Source of the DNA: Isoetes taiwanensis
Lineage: Eukaryota; Streptophyta; Lycopodiopsida; Isoetales; Isoetaceae
Assembly (NCBI GenBank): GCA_021234155.1
Contig: JAJEKV010000282.1
Coordinates: forward strand, 250,001-314,000
Direction of reading: 5' to 3'
DNA: 64,000 nt
Shown: in pieces, positions 36,598 through 49,078 of the stretch
Numbering within the stretch: position 1 is the stretch's first letter
How the letters are laid out: every line of letters starts with the position of its first letter
The notes under the pieces: generated by a model
Database searches by the model: none
Told to the model about the DNA's origin: nothing
The model's input: the letters and a program-made list of their open reading frames with translations, nothing else
Program-made: the position numbers and the translations under genes

Positions 36598-38090
36598 GCG
36601 GGAGCTTTTCGAGAACTTCTGGCCATCACGGAATATGTTAGCAAATACCTCAAGCGGTGTGAAGATTTTGAAACTCATCCTTACGCCTCGGTTTTTCGGA
36701 CATTCGCTTGCACCTCGTCGGTCATGCATTTCTTCATTGCAATTACATTGTTCTCATTAGTGCGTGGCTTACAAAAGTTCACTTAAAGGGGCAATTCAAC
36801 CGGCCTCAAGCTCGGTTTTCGACCTTTTACGTTATAATCATGTCCAGTAAAACCGGATGCCTATACCCCGCAAGGTCACGGCATCCATACCTCGGAAAAG
36901 GACAATTCCGATGTCTATGTGATACCACGACAAGTACACTACTAATACTTTTGGCGAATGACATCCCCACGCGTCGATAAACATAAACCGCACAATAAAT
37001 TTGTTTGTAAACCGTCTCAAAAAAAGAAATGAAAAGATAAAGGAGATCACATGGCGAAACTATCTCTACGCGATTAAGTAGGTGACGGATAGCTTCGCGT
37101 CGTATGATCCGATTAAGGTGGTTACCATTTCGGGCAATTTTGGGAAGCTTTTTTTTGGTGGAGATTAGCTCTTTGGCCATATCAAAGGGGTATATGCATG
37201 TCATTATTGTTATACTTTCCACTTTCCGGCGCTAGAATTCAACTTGAACTCTTTTATCCTACCTATTCAATGTGTCCGCACGCGTCGCGCCTTTGTCGCT
37301 TAACTCTATGCTCGCCCCTCGTTGATGGCGGCATACTCTCACCGAACCTATTGAGACAAAACCCCCACTTCTTCACCTTGGGAGTTACGTAAATGGGGCA
37401 AGAACACGTAAATTACGGGGAGACATGGATTGCGAGATGAGGAGTGAAGCGGAGAGGATGCAGTAGAGGCCCTGGAGTGGCGGTCTACAGTTTGGCGCCA
37501 AAATTTGACAAGGGAGTTGGTGGCGGTGACGGCGAGGGCGGTCAAAGGCACCATTATTTTGGTGGCGACTCGAAAAAATACGGGCCATTAAAATGGTTGC
37601 AATAAAAAGCTGGGCATCCCCTATGAAAAATCGCCATGTGGATGCCAAAGTAAGCACGCTCATCCTTCTACGCCAAGTAATCACCGACTTTTCGTAAAAG
37701 GCGCCAAACCTGATTGGTCTGGCGAATCTGACGTGGAAATCTTTAACCCAAGATATGGGCCATTTTGAGACCCCAAATCCACCCTAATGACCCCGCATGG
37801 CCATTCTGCTGAAGCTCCAACCTCCTCTGATCATGTTCCTACCTCGCCCGCTCTAGCTCTATGCATGCTCTCTCTGCCTTGATGGCCACTGCCCCTCAAT
37901 CACATGCTGCCTTCGCTCCTACAGATTCTCGCTCTGGCCCCACAACTCAGTCTGCTGCCGCTTTTTGCTCTTCTCTTGCAACTGAGTCTGCACATGCATC
38001 TGATGCTAACAAATAGGAAATGTGCCTTCGGGTGGTCTCCTAGAATTGTCGGGATTTCTCATGATAGAAAGGTGACAATCTCAACTCCGT
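36598..38090. other. Unassigned accessory stretch
   Basis: Mixed composition without a gene I can support. A minus-strand open stretch at 37,684-37,385 has no recognisable domain. The region likely holds older element debris. Confidence 0.35.
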
Positions 38091-38100
38091 AGCTACAGAT

Positions 38101-38820
38101 ATGGATCTCATCTTCCTCATGGAGACGACATGGAAGTATGCAGGGCACAGGCTACCCGATCTTCCAAGTTACCAGCATTTCTCAGTCTTCAATAGTTGTA
38201 CAGGTAAGAGGAGACAACTGAGGAGGGTGGGATGTCTGTGATTATCGGACAGCTTTGGTGTAGTCGATTTCTTTGCAAAACAAACAGACAGACACATCCG
38301 GTACTTGTGGGCATGGGTGCATCATTGTAGCGGCAACCCTCTCTTCCTGGCCGCCTGCTACTTCCCACATATAGAAAGCAACTTTTATTACGCCCATTCA
38401 GATGTGGATGGAATGGATCCTACGATGACATACAACAACACAAGCAGTTGGACAGTGTCATACTGTTTAGAGATTTCAATGCATGAATAGGAGTGGAGCA
38501 ACCAATAAGACTTAATTTATTGGCTGACAATGTGTTGCAGCCGCACCTCACAAAGATGGTTTGACCCCGAACATCATATGACAACCAGGTCACGTACTTC
38601 GGCAGGTAGTTGCTTCTGCTCTGCAGTATCTTTAACTTGGTGATTTGCAATGGCCTGACACAATGGCCATCCTCCCACAAGTGCACTTGTAGACAGGAGA
38701 ACCAAAGCGGAGATTCTAGCCTGGTGGGCTACGTATTAGTGGCCGAGCAGGATATACATTGGTATACAATCTATGAGATACTTAACAAATGCAGTTACAT
38801 TGGAATTTCCTGATAAGATA
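38101..38820 (+). pseudogene. LINE-type endonuclease fragment 1
   Basis: Read across frames: LIFLMETTWKYAGHRLPDLP, then FGVVDFFAKQTDRHIRYLWAW, NPLFLAACYFPHIESNFYY, VILFRDFNA*IG, LADNVLQPHLTKM, VICNGLTQWPSS. This is the apurinic/apyrimidinic-type endonuclease fold of non-LTR retrotransposons; the GDFNARIG motif is present as RDFNA*IG. There is one stop after VGCL, at least two frame changes, and the Arg codon of NAR is TGA. Confidence 0.75.
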
Positions 38821-39009
38821 GATAGGCAAGATCAATTGAAAAGGTATAGATGTCTAAAGTTACTAAATAATAATGTTGGAGATATATCGAAAATTGTAGG
38901 GGTATGTTAGACTAAAACTCTGGCATGTATGGGAATGTTGGCCTAAAACTTTGGCAGGTATGACATATCCAAAAGCAAAATCAAACAGAAGGTATGTGCT
39001 TCATTTTTT

Positions 39010-39320
39010 GGTATGTTGGAAGCTGAGCTTCCATTAGTCCAAGACCTATGGAATGAAGTGAATCTGAAAACGCTTCTTCTTCTTGCAACTTCATATGGTC
39101 GAAGATTTTCAGTCACACGTCAGAAGACAGTAGCCATCCAACCACAATTCGGAAGGCAACTCTTTAAATGTGCAACATCTTCGACTTGTTTATCTGCAAT
39201 GGTCTCGCACAATGGCCATCTTCCTCCTCCAACACTTGTAGAAGGGAGAATCAAAGAGGCTAGTGTTGTAGATTATTTATTATGGCCGAGCAAGATCTAC
39301 ACCTTCTCATGCATGTGAAG
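39010..39320 (+). pseudogene. LINE-type endonuclease fragment 2
   Basis: Parallel to the end of fragment 1: GRQLFKCATSSTCLSAMV in one frame covers sequence that in the next frame reads LFICNGLAQWPSS-like, followed by a VVDYLLWPSK stretch. Similarity to 38,598-38,770 is clear at DNA level (ATCTGCAATGG/ATTTGCAATGG, CACAATGGCCATC). It is a second, independently decayed copy. Confidence 0.6.
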
Positions 39321-39336
39321 GTGGGGACAGAAGCAG

Positions 39337-39510
39337 AGATGAATAAGAATAAGAATAGATTTTTAGCGTCCACGGAGACCAATTGGCCTATGGGACCCAA
39401 ACCAAAAAGAGAGCAAGCCTATTGACGAGGATTAAAAACCCAGCCAGAAGGGTTTTAGAGGGAAAACCTTAGCTAGTAATAAGTATCTTTGTATGATTTG
39501 CACAATTGTA
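39337..39510 (+). repeat. Dispersed repeat with (GAATA)n, copy 1
   Basis: GAATAAGAATAAGAATAG then CCAATTGGCCTATGGGACCC and GAAGGGTTTTAGAGGGAAAA. The same blocks in order occur at 60,285-60,450. It sits just after LINE fragment 2, and a simple-repeat tract is typical of non-LTR 3' ends, so it may be a LINE tail. Confidence 0.65.
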
Positions 39511-40340
39511 TAGGGAGTTTCAATGCCGTCCCCGTAGGGACACAATCGTCCGTGCATCCATAACCTCCTGGAGGTATGACCCCAACAAACCCACTGACGC
39601 CGTAGTCAATAACTGATGCAACTACGGGCTGTGCACTAGTAATTGAATATATCGCTCTCGGATATGAGCAAATGCTGGGCAGATCTGGAGGGCATGACAT
39701 TCATCCTCAATGGCACCCTGGTGGCAACACTGGCAAAGCCTTTAGAGATGGACTCAGATAAACCCTGAATTAACAATATCCCATATCCATGAATATAAAA
39801 GTCTCAAAATAGCAACTCCAAAGTCCCAATACTTCTTATCGTTGGAACTCAGGTTGGACCTTCCTTAGAATCAACTTATTAGACGAACACGCTAGGTCCA
39901 TTTTTCCTCCATTAGAGTGTTCTCTAATAATAGGTAGTCTAAGGCTGTGCATGTGTGACAACAAAACTACCATCACTCTTATTTCAAAGGTGCACGCATG
40001 ACGAGACACATGTGGATATAAAGGGCAATAATGGCAACACCATTTAAAGCAAATAAAATATAGCGAGATGCAGATGTTATTATAATAATATAATGAAAGT
40101 CCACGTAGGTATAGTCTGCCACGTCATGTCTAGCGCCATGTCAATAGCGTGCATGGTTAAAGTTACCAGCATTCCCGGAACCCAGGTGTCTATCAAATGG
40201 CCTTCACTCTTTTAATTCCCTCTCTCCGATCACCAGCAGGAGGGGAGCCGGTTAATGTCCGACGAGTTTGTGTGGTGGTGGCTATTGGAGTTTTAGGACC
40301 TGCTGTTGCTTGTAGTTTTTAGTGAATCCGACAGCAATAT
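39511..40340. other. Upstream region of the DUF21-CBS gene
   Basis: No ORF of interest. The part after about 40,200 probably holds the promoter of the following gene. Confidence 0.4.
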
Positions 40341-40354
40341 TTGTTTTCGTCTCA

Positions 40355-40362
40355 CTATATAA
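40355..40362 (+). promoter_or_regulatory. Putative TATA box of DUF21-CBS gene
   Basis: CTATATAA in CGTCTCACTATATAACGCCC, about 415 bp upstream of the start codon. A 5' UTR intron is likely, since CTTTGCAG|AGGCG (40,746) lies 29 bp before the ATG. Confidence 0.4.
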
Positions 40363-40774
40363 CGCCCTGTTTCTGCCCATCATTTGAAGACCAGGAGATT
40401 TGGTTGTATATACATGATATTAGTTGTGTTTAGACAAAATTGACCCACATTTTTCTGGGAATGAAACTTCATAGCTTGGTCTGTAGAAAGGTATAATATA
40501 TGATGATATTGGCAGAAATGATCTTCGGTAGTAAAAAAGTGTAAATGCTAAAGCCCCAGAGGTAAAAGTGGAAAGATAATGTTGTGGTCGCTCAGTTATA
40601 GAAAAGATACGTGGCAAATTGAATTTTGATATACTGCCAGACTGGAGCTTGTGTCTTCAGAAGTGATCGCAGCAGGAAATGAGAAATGTTAACATCTCTT
40701 ATATCCGTAATTTAGATCCGGAGTTAACATCTTAACAACTTTGCAGAGGCGTTGTTTTTATTGGGGCCAAGGTT

Positions 40775-43700
40775 ATGGCTGCACACGAGCAGTGTTGTGG
40801 TGCGGGATTTTGGCTCTACATAGCCATTATCATTGGACTAGTTGCTTTTGCAGGCCTGATGTCGGGACTAACCCTAGGTCTTATGTCACTGGACCTCGTA
40901 GACTTGGAAGTTTTAATGAAGTCTGGTGAACCAAAAGATCGAAAGCATGCAAGTGAGTCTCCATATCATATGGTAGCAATGTTGTTTGACTATTTGGGTT
41001 GAAGGCTATTAGTATAGTATTTAATGGATCAATTTTGGCGAGCTCAGATGCACCTTAGTTAGTTGTTGTTCACTTGAATGGTTTGAGAAGTGAGAGTGAG
41101 ATTTTTGAAACTGGTCTGAATTGTGTTGAACAATGTGCGCGGGACTCATTTGAGTGTTTATTTGTCACAGTGAAAATATACCCGGTTGTGAAAAACCAGC
41201 ACCTATTGCTTTGCACACTCCTGATCTGCAATGCACTTGCAATGGAGGTACGTAAATGTAGATATTGAACATTGAAGCACATGGTCATACTTAGCAACCA
41301 ATCTAGCATAAAAGCACATACTTCATCTGCAATATAATATCTGCACCCAAAAGATAAATAGGCAGTGTATTGCATCATGACGATGGAAAGTTGGATTTTC
41401 TTGTGCATGATGTGTTTATGTATGGCATATAAGGCTCTCCAATATAGGGAACCTGGTCATGTCTGATCTATGTCTTCTAAATTCATAATTGAATTGCACA
41501 AGTATTTTGATTCTCTTTATGGTGCAGACTCTTCCTATATTTTTGGACTCGTTAACAGTTGCTTGGGGTGCCATTCTCATATCTGTAACGTTGATTTTGA
41601 TGTTTGGAGAAGTATGTTCTACTGACCTATCTGCTTTATGTAAAGGAAAAACTTAAGTTCATTAACACGTATTATGGGACTTGTGCAGATACTTCCACAA
41701 GCAATTTGCTCTCAGTACGGGCTGGCAGTTGGAGCAACTATGGCTCCATTTGTTCGTGTACTTGTCTGGTGTATTTTTCCGATTGCATACCCAATAAGCA
41801 AGGTATTATTTCGTCGCATCTACTATAAAGTTGGAGCTTCAAATAAACCAGTGATTGTGGCTATAACTCGTGGTTGGCAATGCGTTTGTAATAAAAATGC
41901 TTTCTACCTTGAAAAGGATTTATATCTTGAATGATTTAGTTGATCAGACTATTTAATCCCTCAAAAGTTGTTGCAAAGTACATTAATGCACGTATAATTA
42001 GAACCTACCTTTGAAAAGAATTTATATTTTGCAACGATCTTATATTGCGTAGGATAGTTACTTAATCCCTTGAATGCTGAAGCAAAGTACATTTATGCAC
42101 ATACAACTAGGAGCTAACCAATTATGTATAGCTACTGTAAAGTGGCACTTGGTGTAGATTTTACATTTTACAAAAGGATTGGGACTTGACAGTGTTTTAT
42201 ATGCAGCTACTTGATTACATATTGGGAAAAGGTCATACGGCTCTTTTCCGCCGGGCAGAGTTGAAGACACTGGTCACTTTCCATGAGAAGGAGGTATGCT
42301 CATGTATTTACGTATTGTCATCAAGTGGCTGTGTAGAGAAGAGGTTTGAAGATACGCACTGCTGGAAATTATTTGTTCTATATACTGTATAATCCTCGTT
42401 ATATGCAATTTTTTAATCCTCCTTTGATGATGGACATACCGAGTTTTCCTTAAAGTTTCTAAATGCATCAGTCTTAGATCTAATAGTTCTTGTTAATAAA
42501 TGAACTTAGGGGCGGTGGAATCATAAATACACTTTATCTTCTTGTGTCCAGTATGCTATGAAATAAGAGGAAGATGCTACTGTCTTTTGAGGGACCCAAC
42601 CACTTTGATGCAGCTCATTAACTTTCTAGACCAGAAATGTCTCGCTTTGTATATACCAGACCCAGAAGAAACGTGCTCAAGCTGTGTTTATTTGGTCTCA
42701 TAGATGCTATGGGTCTCCTGTAGACATTAATAAACTCTTTTGTTCTTTCTCTCTCAAATTTTTAAAACCAAGGTAGGTACACACCCTGATTTCTGTTGTT
42801 TCATTGAAGTACTAGGATATATGCATGCTATAAGTTTTACCACGGTATGCTGATGGAGGTGAATAAAAATGACAGTTTATGTCAAAATATAACCAAATCA
42901 AGGATTTGATTTGATGGGTTTTAGGTGGCTGATCTTTGTATGTTATATTTAGGCTGGTAAAGGTGGGGAATTGACGCATGATGAAACAACAATAATTACT
43001 GGGGCATTGGAGTTGACAGAGAAGACAGCAAAAGATGCAATGACTCCTATTGCATCAACATTTTCTATTGATGTCAATTCAAAACTTGATCTGTAAGTCG
43101 TACTTGAGATTTCTTTATCTCTTGACTTTCCTGCTAGTACTAACAAACTCCCAGGTAACATTTGCAGCGAAACAATGACATCAATATTGACAAAAGGTCA
43201 TAGTCGGATTCCTGTCTATTCTGGGAAACCTACCAACATAATTGGCCTTATCCTGGTAATGAGTATTGTTTTGAACTTTAATTTAACCACTGGGTCATTC
43301 ATGAGAGAATCATTTTTGAAAGAGACATTTTCGTGAATTCTCAAAGTATAGAATGGTTAACAATTACATGCCAACACCATGAATCAAATGGGAATGTCAC
43401 AGAACTAAATCACAAAAAGGAGTGGCAGTGCTTTTGTCTGAGCTAACTTAATATGGCCTTTTTGTAGGTCAAAAATTTGCTCTCAATACGACCTGAAGAT
43501 GAAACTCCTATTCGGAATGTGACAATTCGTAAAATTCCAAGGTGCAAATAATATTATGTTTATATATCTACTTGGTAGGGTCAGTTGTTGTATTAGTGTT
43601 TTTCTGCATGTTAGTTTCACGTACAACTGCAGACCTTTTCTGAGAATTAGCATTTTTGAGTTTGTACTTGCATATTTATGTGTTGTAATTTGAAGGGGTC

Positions 43701-46700
43701 TTATCAAAATTTTTAATGTCAAAAGCACTAGATGCCTTTCAGGACATATTGACGATTATAAATTTAAATCCTAAAAGGTTTCCATATGTGCACACTTTAT
43801 TTTTGTTGTTGCCACGGGTAACTTAGTGATATTGTGAATGGCAAACATTAGGGTGATTTTGGCATTATTGAATATCTTTGTTTACTCGTACATCAATCTC
43901 TAGAGGTGTGCTCTAACTACGTAGGCCCTAGTTACAAGATGAATACTAAGTCTTTGCCGCCAGTTTCTTTCTGGGATGCAAGAATTATCAGCATTTTTCC
44001 ATCATGCAGTATGATATCTTGTGTGTTTAGAATCACCAAGTTATCATATCGAAGTTAAGCGTGCAGTATCTGCTGCATTTATTCAGGTGAAGAAAGGAAA
44101 AAGTTCTATCAAGATCTGTGATGTCAAGACCAAATGTTTACATCCATTTACAGCTATTTTGGTGGTTTGAATTTGTGCTTTGTCAGGGGCGAATTTTGTT
44201 TGCCAAACCATCAGCAAAGTTTTCGACTGGACTGCCGGGCAGTTTGTGCATAAATTTTTTGCTAAACGAGTTGTACTGGACTGCTTTATGGATTTGTCAG
44301 TTGTCTAAAGTAAACCCGCAAATCAGTTTAGACTTATGCCGGTTTTGCGAAAGGAGAGATGCAACAGTGTTCTTTGCATATTGATTTTGCTGTCAGCAAA
44401 CCAAAAGTCTGGATTTCAGGCTAAATTTAGTAGTTTGAATTTTTGTTTTGCCATGTAAGTTCTGGCACAGTTGTCAAATGATCATCAAAGAGTTTGCAGT
44501 GATCTGCCATACTGGTTTTTGGCAGTTTTGCATGAAGAAATTTGTCGTTGCTAAGCGAGTTCATACTGGACTGCTTTATGGGTTTGACAGTGTGTCCAAA
44601 GAGAGTCAGCAAACCAAACCGTTGGATTCTAGGTTGGATTTTAATATTTTGAATTTCTGCTTTGCCAAGTGTGTAAGTTCGATCTGCTTTATATGTTTGA
44701 CAGCGTGCCAAAAGGGAACCTGCAAATCACTTAAAAAATGCATGTTTATGGTCCGAGGTAGCAGCTAGGAAGATCAATTATGCTGCCAGCAAACCAGAAT
44801 TTTAGCCATACTGGTTTGGCTATTTGTGGCATTACAGAATTTGTCATTGCTAAACAAGTTTGTACTGACTGCTTTATGGGTTTGACTGTCTTTAAAGAAC
44901 ACATGCAAATCTGAAATGCATGTTCAAGGTGCAGGTTTTGCCAAAGTAGATGTGTAACAGTGATCGCTGCAGCTAGGAAATGTCGATTGCTGGCAGCAGG
45001 TCTAAACTTTGGCTTTCAGGCTGGAGGGCCAAAGCACAGCAATAGGGTGTTCCTTGCCAGACAGTCATTATTCCAGAAGTTAATTTTTAAAGTAGAAAAA
45101 AAGGAAGCTGAGCCAAAGGTTGGTATGGTTTGTAAATGCATCTGGCCCAGCTGGCAACATTGCGAACAAACACTGTGCATATGTTATCTATCGGCTGCTT
45201 AAAGTTAAGAAAGCCCTAAATCACGAGCTTGATAGAAAGCTTTTGACGTCCTCTATGTACTGGAATGACCTGAAGCTCCAGAATCTGCCCATAGCAGAAT
45301 TTTTATAAATCAGTCCTCTTTATGGAATATTTCTGATCATCTAAAAGAGGCGATGCAAATAACTACTTGGTATGTTTAAATGGCTAGTATTAGTGCAGTA
45401 TTAGTAGCCGACATGCTGGGGGCTGAAGGTCTGAGAGAACAAGCATGAAGAGTTCATTCCTGGTTATAGGTTGCATGGTCGGATGGTGATAATTGCATGG
45501 TCAGATGTGAACAGGGAAAAGAAGACTGTAGTTCAAGGAAATTAATTAACTAGTTTTATATAAAGCAGAAACACCAGCTAATAGGAGTTTGACTTATTTT
45601 GTGATCTTCTGCCATTTAACTGGTTAACTTCCTAATCATTTTGATGCTTTCTGTGTGCTTAGGGTGCCAGAGATAATGCCCTTGTATGACATTTTAAATG
45701 AGTTTCAGAAAGGGCACAGCCATATGGCTGTTGTGGTCAAGAAAGACGGTGCAAAGAAAAATAAAGATATTAAGCCTGCACTTGAACGAAGGTTGAGCTG
45801 TAAAAGGCACAAAAAGGCTTCTGAGCCCAAGTCATTACAAGGCATGTAAAACGTGCAAATCTTAGTAACCTTAAACAAGGATCCTCATATTCCTAATCCC
45901 ATGCATGAAACATTCTCCTTTATAGGCATGGGATCACAAGGTTTTTGGCTGTGGATATAGCTGATGGGGAAACAGCAAATGATATATCGATGGGGTTAAA
46001 TCTATCACCATCAAGCCGCACTCTGACCTCAGGATCAAGCTTTAAAAAGGAAGGTGAAGGAGATTCACTTACAAAAAGACAAAGTTGGCAGCATGACAAG
46101 ACCTGATGATATCCTAGATATTGGTCCGCATCCCTTTCAAACTTTATAAATGATGATGAAGCCGTGGGCATTATAACAATGGAGGATGTGATTGAAGAGC
46201 TTTTTGCAGGTTTGCTGATAATATCCTCTTTGTTCCTTTTATGATCTACATTCATTTTGATCTTAATATGTGCTGCAGCTAATATAAATGGTATTTTTCT
46301 GCAGGAGGAAATATGGGATGAAACAGATTTAATATATTGATATACATAACAAGTAATCTATTCATATTTTACCTTCCGTTTTTTGGTACCAATTCTGATT
46401 GTTTCACATCGCATTGTTTCACAGAATAAGGGTAAACATGTTACCGCCTGAGAATCTATCGGCATTATCTTCAACTTTTCCCACAGCTGCAGCTTCACCA
46501 ATGTCATCATTGCAACAGACACCCACGTTAACTTCACCAGTGCCTTCACTTCTGCATACTCCATTACCAGATTCACCCTTGTCACCTCACATGAATGCGC
46601 CTGGACCAACACCTACAAAATCTGGTTCCCCAAGGACGCCAAAGCCTGGATCGCCACTTGCATCCTTATTGACACGTGGATCACCAAGTTTCTCTAACCC

Positions 46701-46737
46701 GAATAGCCCTGTAAATGTAAGTGTTAGTAATGTCTGA
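40775..46737 (+). CDS. DUF21-CBS domain membrane protein (CNNM-like), 12 exons
   Basis: Exons by splice sites and phase: 40,775-40,952; 41,171-41,247; 41,528-41,611; 41,689-41,802; 42,207-42,293; 42,953-43,092; 43,168-43,255; 43,468-43,541; 45,663-45,845; 45,926-46,209; 46,305-46,352; 46,425-46,737. Order: DUF21 transmembrane domain ([20 protein letters not shown]; later [13 protein letters not shown]), basic loop [43 protein letters not shown] pair ([62 protein letters not shown]), then [16 protein letters not shown] and a Pro/Ser-rich tail. About 480 residues, as in plant DUF21-CBS proteins. Animal and bacterial relatives (CNNM, CorC) handle magnesium; the plant role is less certain. Exons 1-9 are clean. 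Exons 10-11 need four single-base corrections to stay in frame. A GTAAGT before the final VSVSNV could be another donor. Confidence 0.87.
44110..45110 (+). repeat. Degenerate tandem repeat inside intron 8 of DUF21-CBS gene
   Basis: Intron 8 (43,542-45,662) is by far the longest of the gene. Within it ACTGGACTGCTTTATGG/GGGTTTGACAG recurs near 44,273, 44,566, 44,690 (shortened) and 44,863, each followed by GCAAACCA..-type and TTTGAATTT-type blocks at irregular spacing of 120-290 bp. The intron seems to have grown by internal duplication. Confidence 0.6.
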
Positions 46738-49078
46738 TTGTTGCTGCTTGACGTGTTGTTGAAGCAATTGTTTCTTTTTGAAGGGTTCTCTTCCATATAT
46801 GAAACTTGATAGGGATCAAAGCATACAAAACGAAGCCAAATGAGATAAACATCATGAGTATGAACGGGACGTTGGAATGTGTCCTTTGCCAAGTGTACAT
46901 TCATCACAAAGATTTTGGCCATAGGTTATTTTATGATGCCCTATAATTTTATACTGCTGGGCACTTATTAACTGTACCTTGATTGTACAACTGTACATAT
47001 AGTTATATGGGAATTCATTCTGCAAGAACAATCTAGAGAAAATTGGAATAGTCTGGATAAGCTCGACTGCAACAGCAACAAAAGCCAGTGTACAATGTGT
47101 GTTTTGTCATTCTAGATGTAGGCGGTGCTTTGTGATGTCCTTATATTCATAAAATAATATCATACTCATGGGTTACAAATAAGAAATTCATTATAGGTTT
47201 ACTAATTTGTGTATTTTCTTGTTGTAACTTGTGCTTTCACTAAAATTGTGGTGCATAGATTGATTCATGGAACAATTTGTTAGATAAGATCAACACCATT
47301 TATTGCTTAAAATTATAACTTCTGCAATGCAAAGAAAATTTATAAGCATTTTCCTTACAACTGTATGTTGGTGGTTTTTTGTACACTTGCCATAATTACT
47401 ATTTAGGGTAATTTGGTGCTTTCAATTATCATCATTATTGTGTGAAACCTGTCTATTCCAACTCTGTTAGAAACTATTTTTGACCGGTTAACCTGTAACA
47501 CACAAAATGCTTAACCCGATTAGCATTCCATGATATTGGCTAATGCCATGTGGCAGCAACAAAATGCACCACCCAAATGCTTTACCCGATTAGTATTCCA
47601 TGATAATGTGGCAGCATCAAAATGCACCACCCAAAGGTCGCGTTGCTTCTGCCATGGACTGGTATAATCATTCTTATTAACAAGTTCTATCCTGCTTTAA
47701 GTATAAGCATCAATCTCAAACATGTCAATATAGAGAAGCTGTCCAACACAGAGGAGCCCACAACTTTCTTGATTATCATATTGGAGCCACAAACATCCGT
47801 TATGCTTTAACGGTGTAAGTACCCTAAGAAAACCTTTCACTTCTTAAATGCTTGACAACTTCACCCATGCATGCAAATGTGGAAACATGGAAAGTTCAAG
47901 CTTATGTATTTTGTTTGCTTTTGTCCCCACAATTCCTCAAATAAGTATAGGTGGTGTTTGAGAAGAAGGGAATTGATGCATGCAATGTGAAAACCTGGAA
48001 AGTGCAAACTCGTCTATTTTATTTGCCGTTGTCCCCACAATTCCTCAAGTAACTATAGAAGGTGTCTTCTCAATAACTATAGAAGGTGTCTTCCCCTAGA
48101 AGGTGCAAACTTGTGTATTTTATTTGCCTTTGTCCCCACAATTCCTCAAATAACTATAGAAGGTGTTTGAGAAGACAAGTTGATACATAGATAGCGTTCC
48201 TTTATGCCATACTACTACATGGCAGCATCCCATATGGATATATGGCAGTCCCTTAACTGTCCCATTGTCCCACGAGAGACTTGAATATAAGACCTCCTAA
48301 GGACTAGCTAAGGAAACTCCTGAATGCGTCGGGATCTTGTTTAGTTTATAACATCTTTAGACAATGAAAAACGATTAGATTTTCTAGATGGAATGGAAGG
48401 TAACAAATCTAACATCGTATGGCAATTAAACTCATTACCTAGCTACGCTAAAACATGATGTTGCCAAAATCTCCTTGGTATGCTTTTTGACATCTACACA
48501 ACAATTTCTCTCTAAAATTGACATTTTGGCATGTTTCTATTGATTGTTTGAAACTTCCAATTTTTCTAGCATGAAGCTGAATATCATGATGTTTTTAAAG
48601 ATCTATGTTTGCCATGTTATTAAGGTTTAAAACATAAACATTCAATGGATAGTTGCATTCATCCAACTGATCTAGCTACATTGATCAATAGATAATGTGG
48701 GGCATGTAATTTTGGAATTATGGCTTTTAACCTTCGTTGTCTTATCAGCGCTCAACCACTCTATCGCTACCTTGTGATCAGGGCTCAACCACTCTATCAC
48801 TACCTTGTGATAGCATGTATTTTCGCTACCTTGTGATCAGGGCTCAACCACTCTATCACTACCTTGTGATAGCATGTATTTTCTTAACATGTTGATATAC
48901 TGAAGGAGAAGAAGCAATTTTTAGGTCAGGGTGGTGTTAAATACCACATTGATAGTTTCTGGCCAATTACATCAGTTCAATCTCTGGACATAACGTGCCA
49001 CGTGGCGCGAAATTTACTTAATGGAATATGCGCTTCTGAAGACCCCGTTGCAAGTTCAACTTTTTCTAAAGAGTTCTA
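46738..49078. other. Intergenic region between the two host genes
   Basis: No gene seen. Short duplications: CCGATTAG(C/T)ATTCCATGAT with ATGTGGCAGCA and AAAATGCACCACCCAAA at about 47,516-47,570 and 47,586-47,636; GTCCCCACAATTCCTCAA three times at 47,922, 48,031 and 48,130; CGCTACCTTGTGATCAGGGC followed by CACTCTATCACTACC at 48,768 and 48,827 (58-bp tandem). The region near 49,000 should contain the promoter of the small gene that follows. Confidence 0.6.

Noticed and set aside
46735-46740. TGA after VSVSNV as certain end of the DUF21-CBS protein
   Set aside because: A strong GTAAGT lies just before it, so the true last exon may be elsewhere; I kept the stop as the simplest model and say so.
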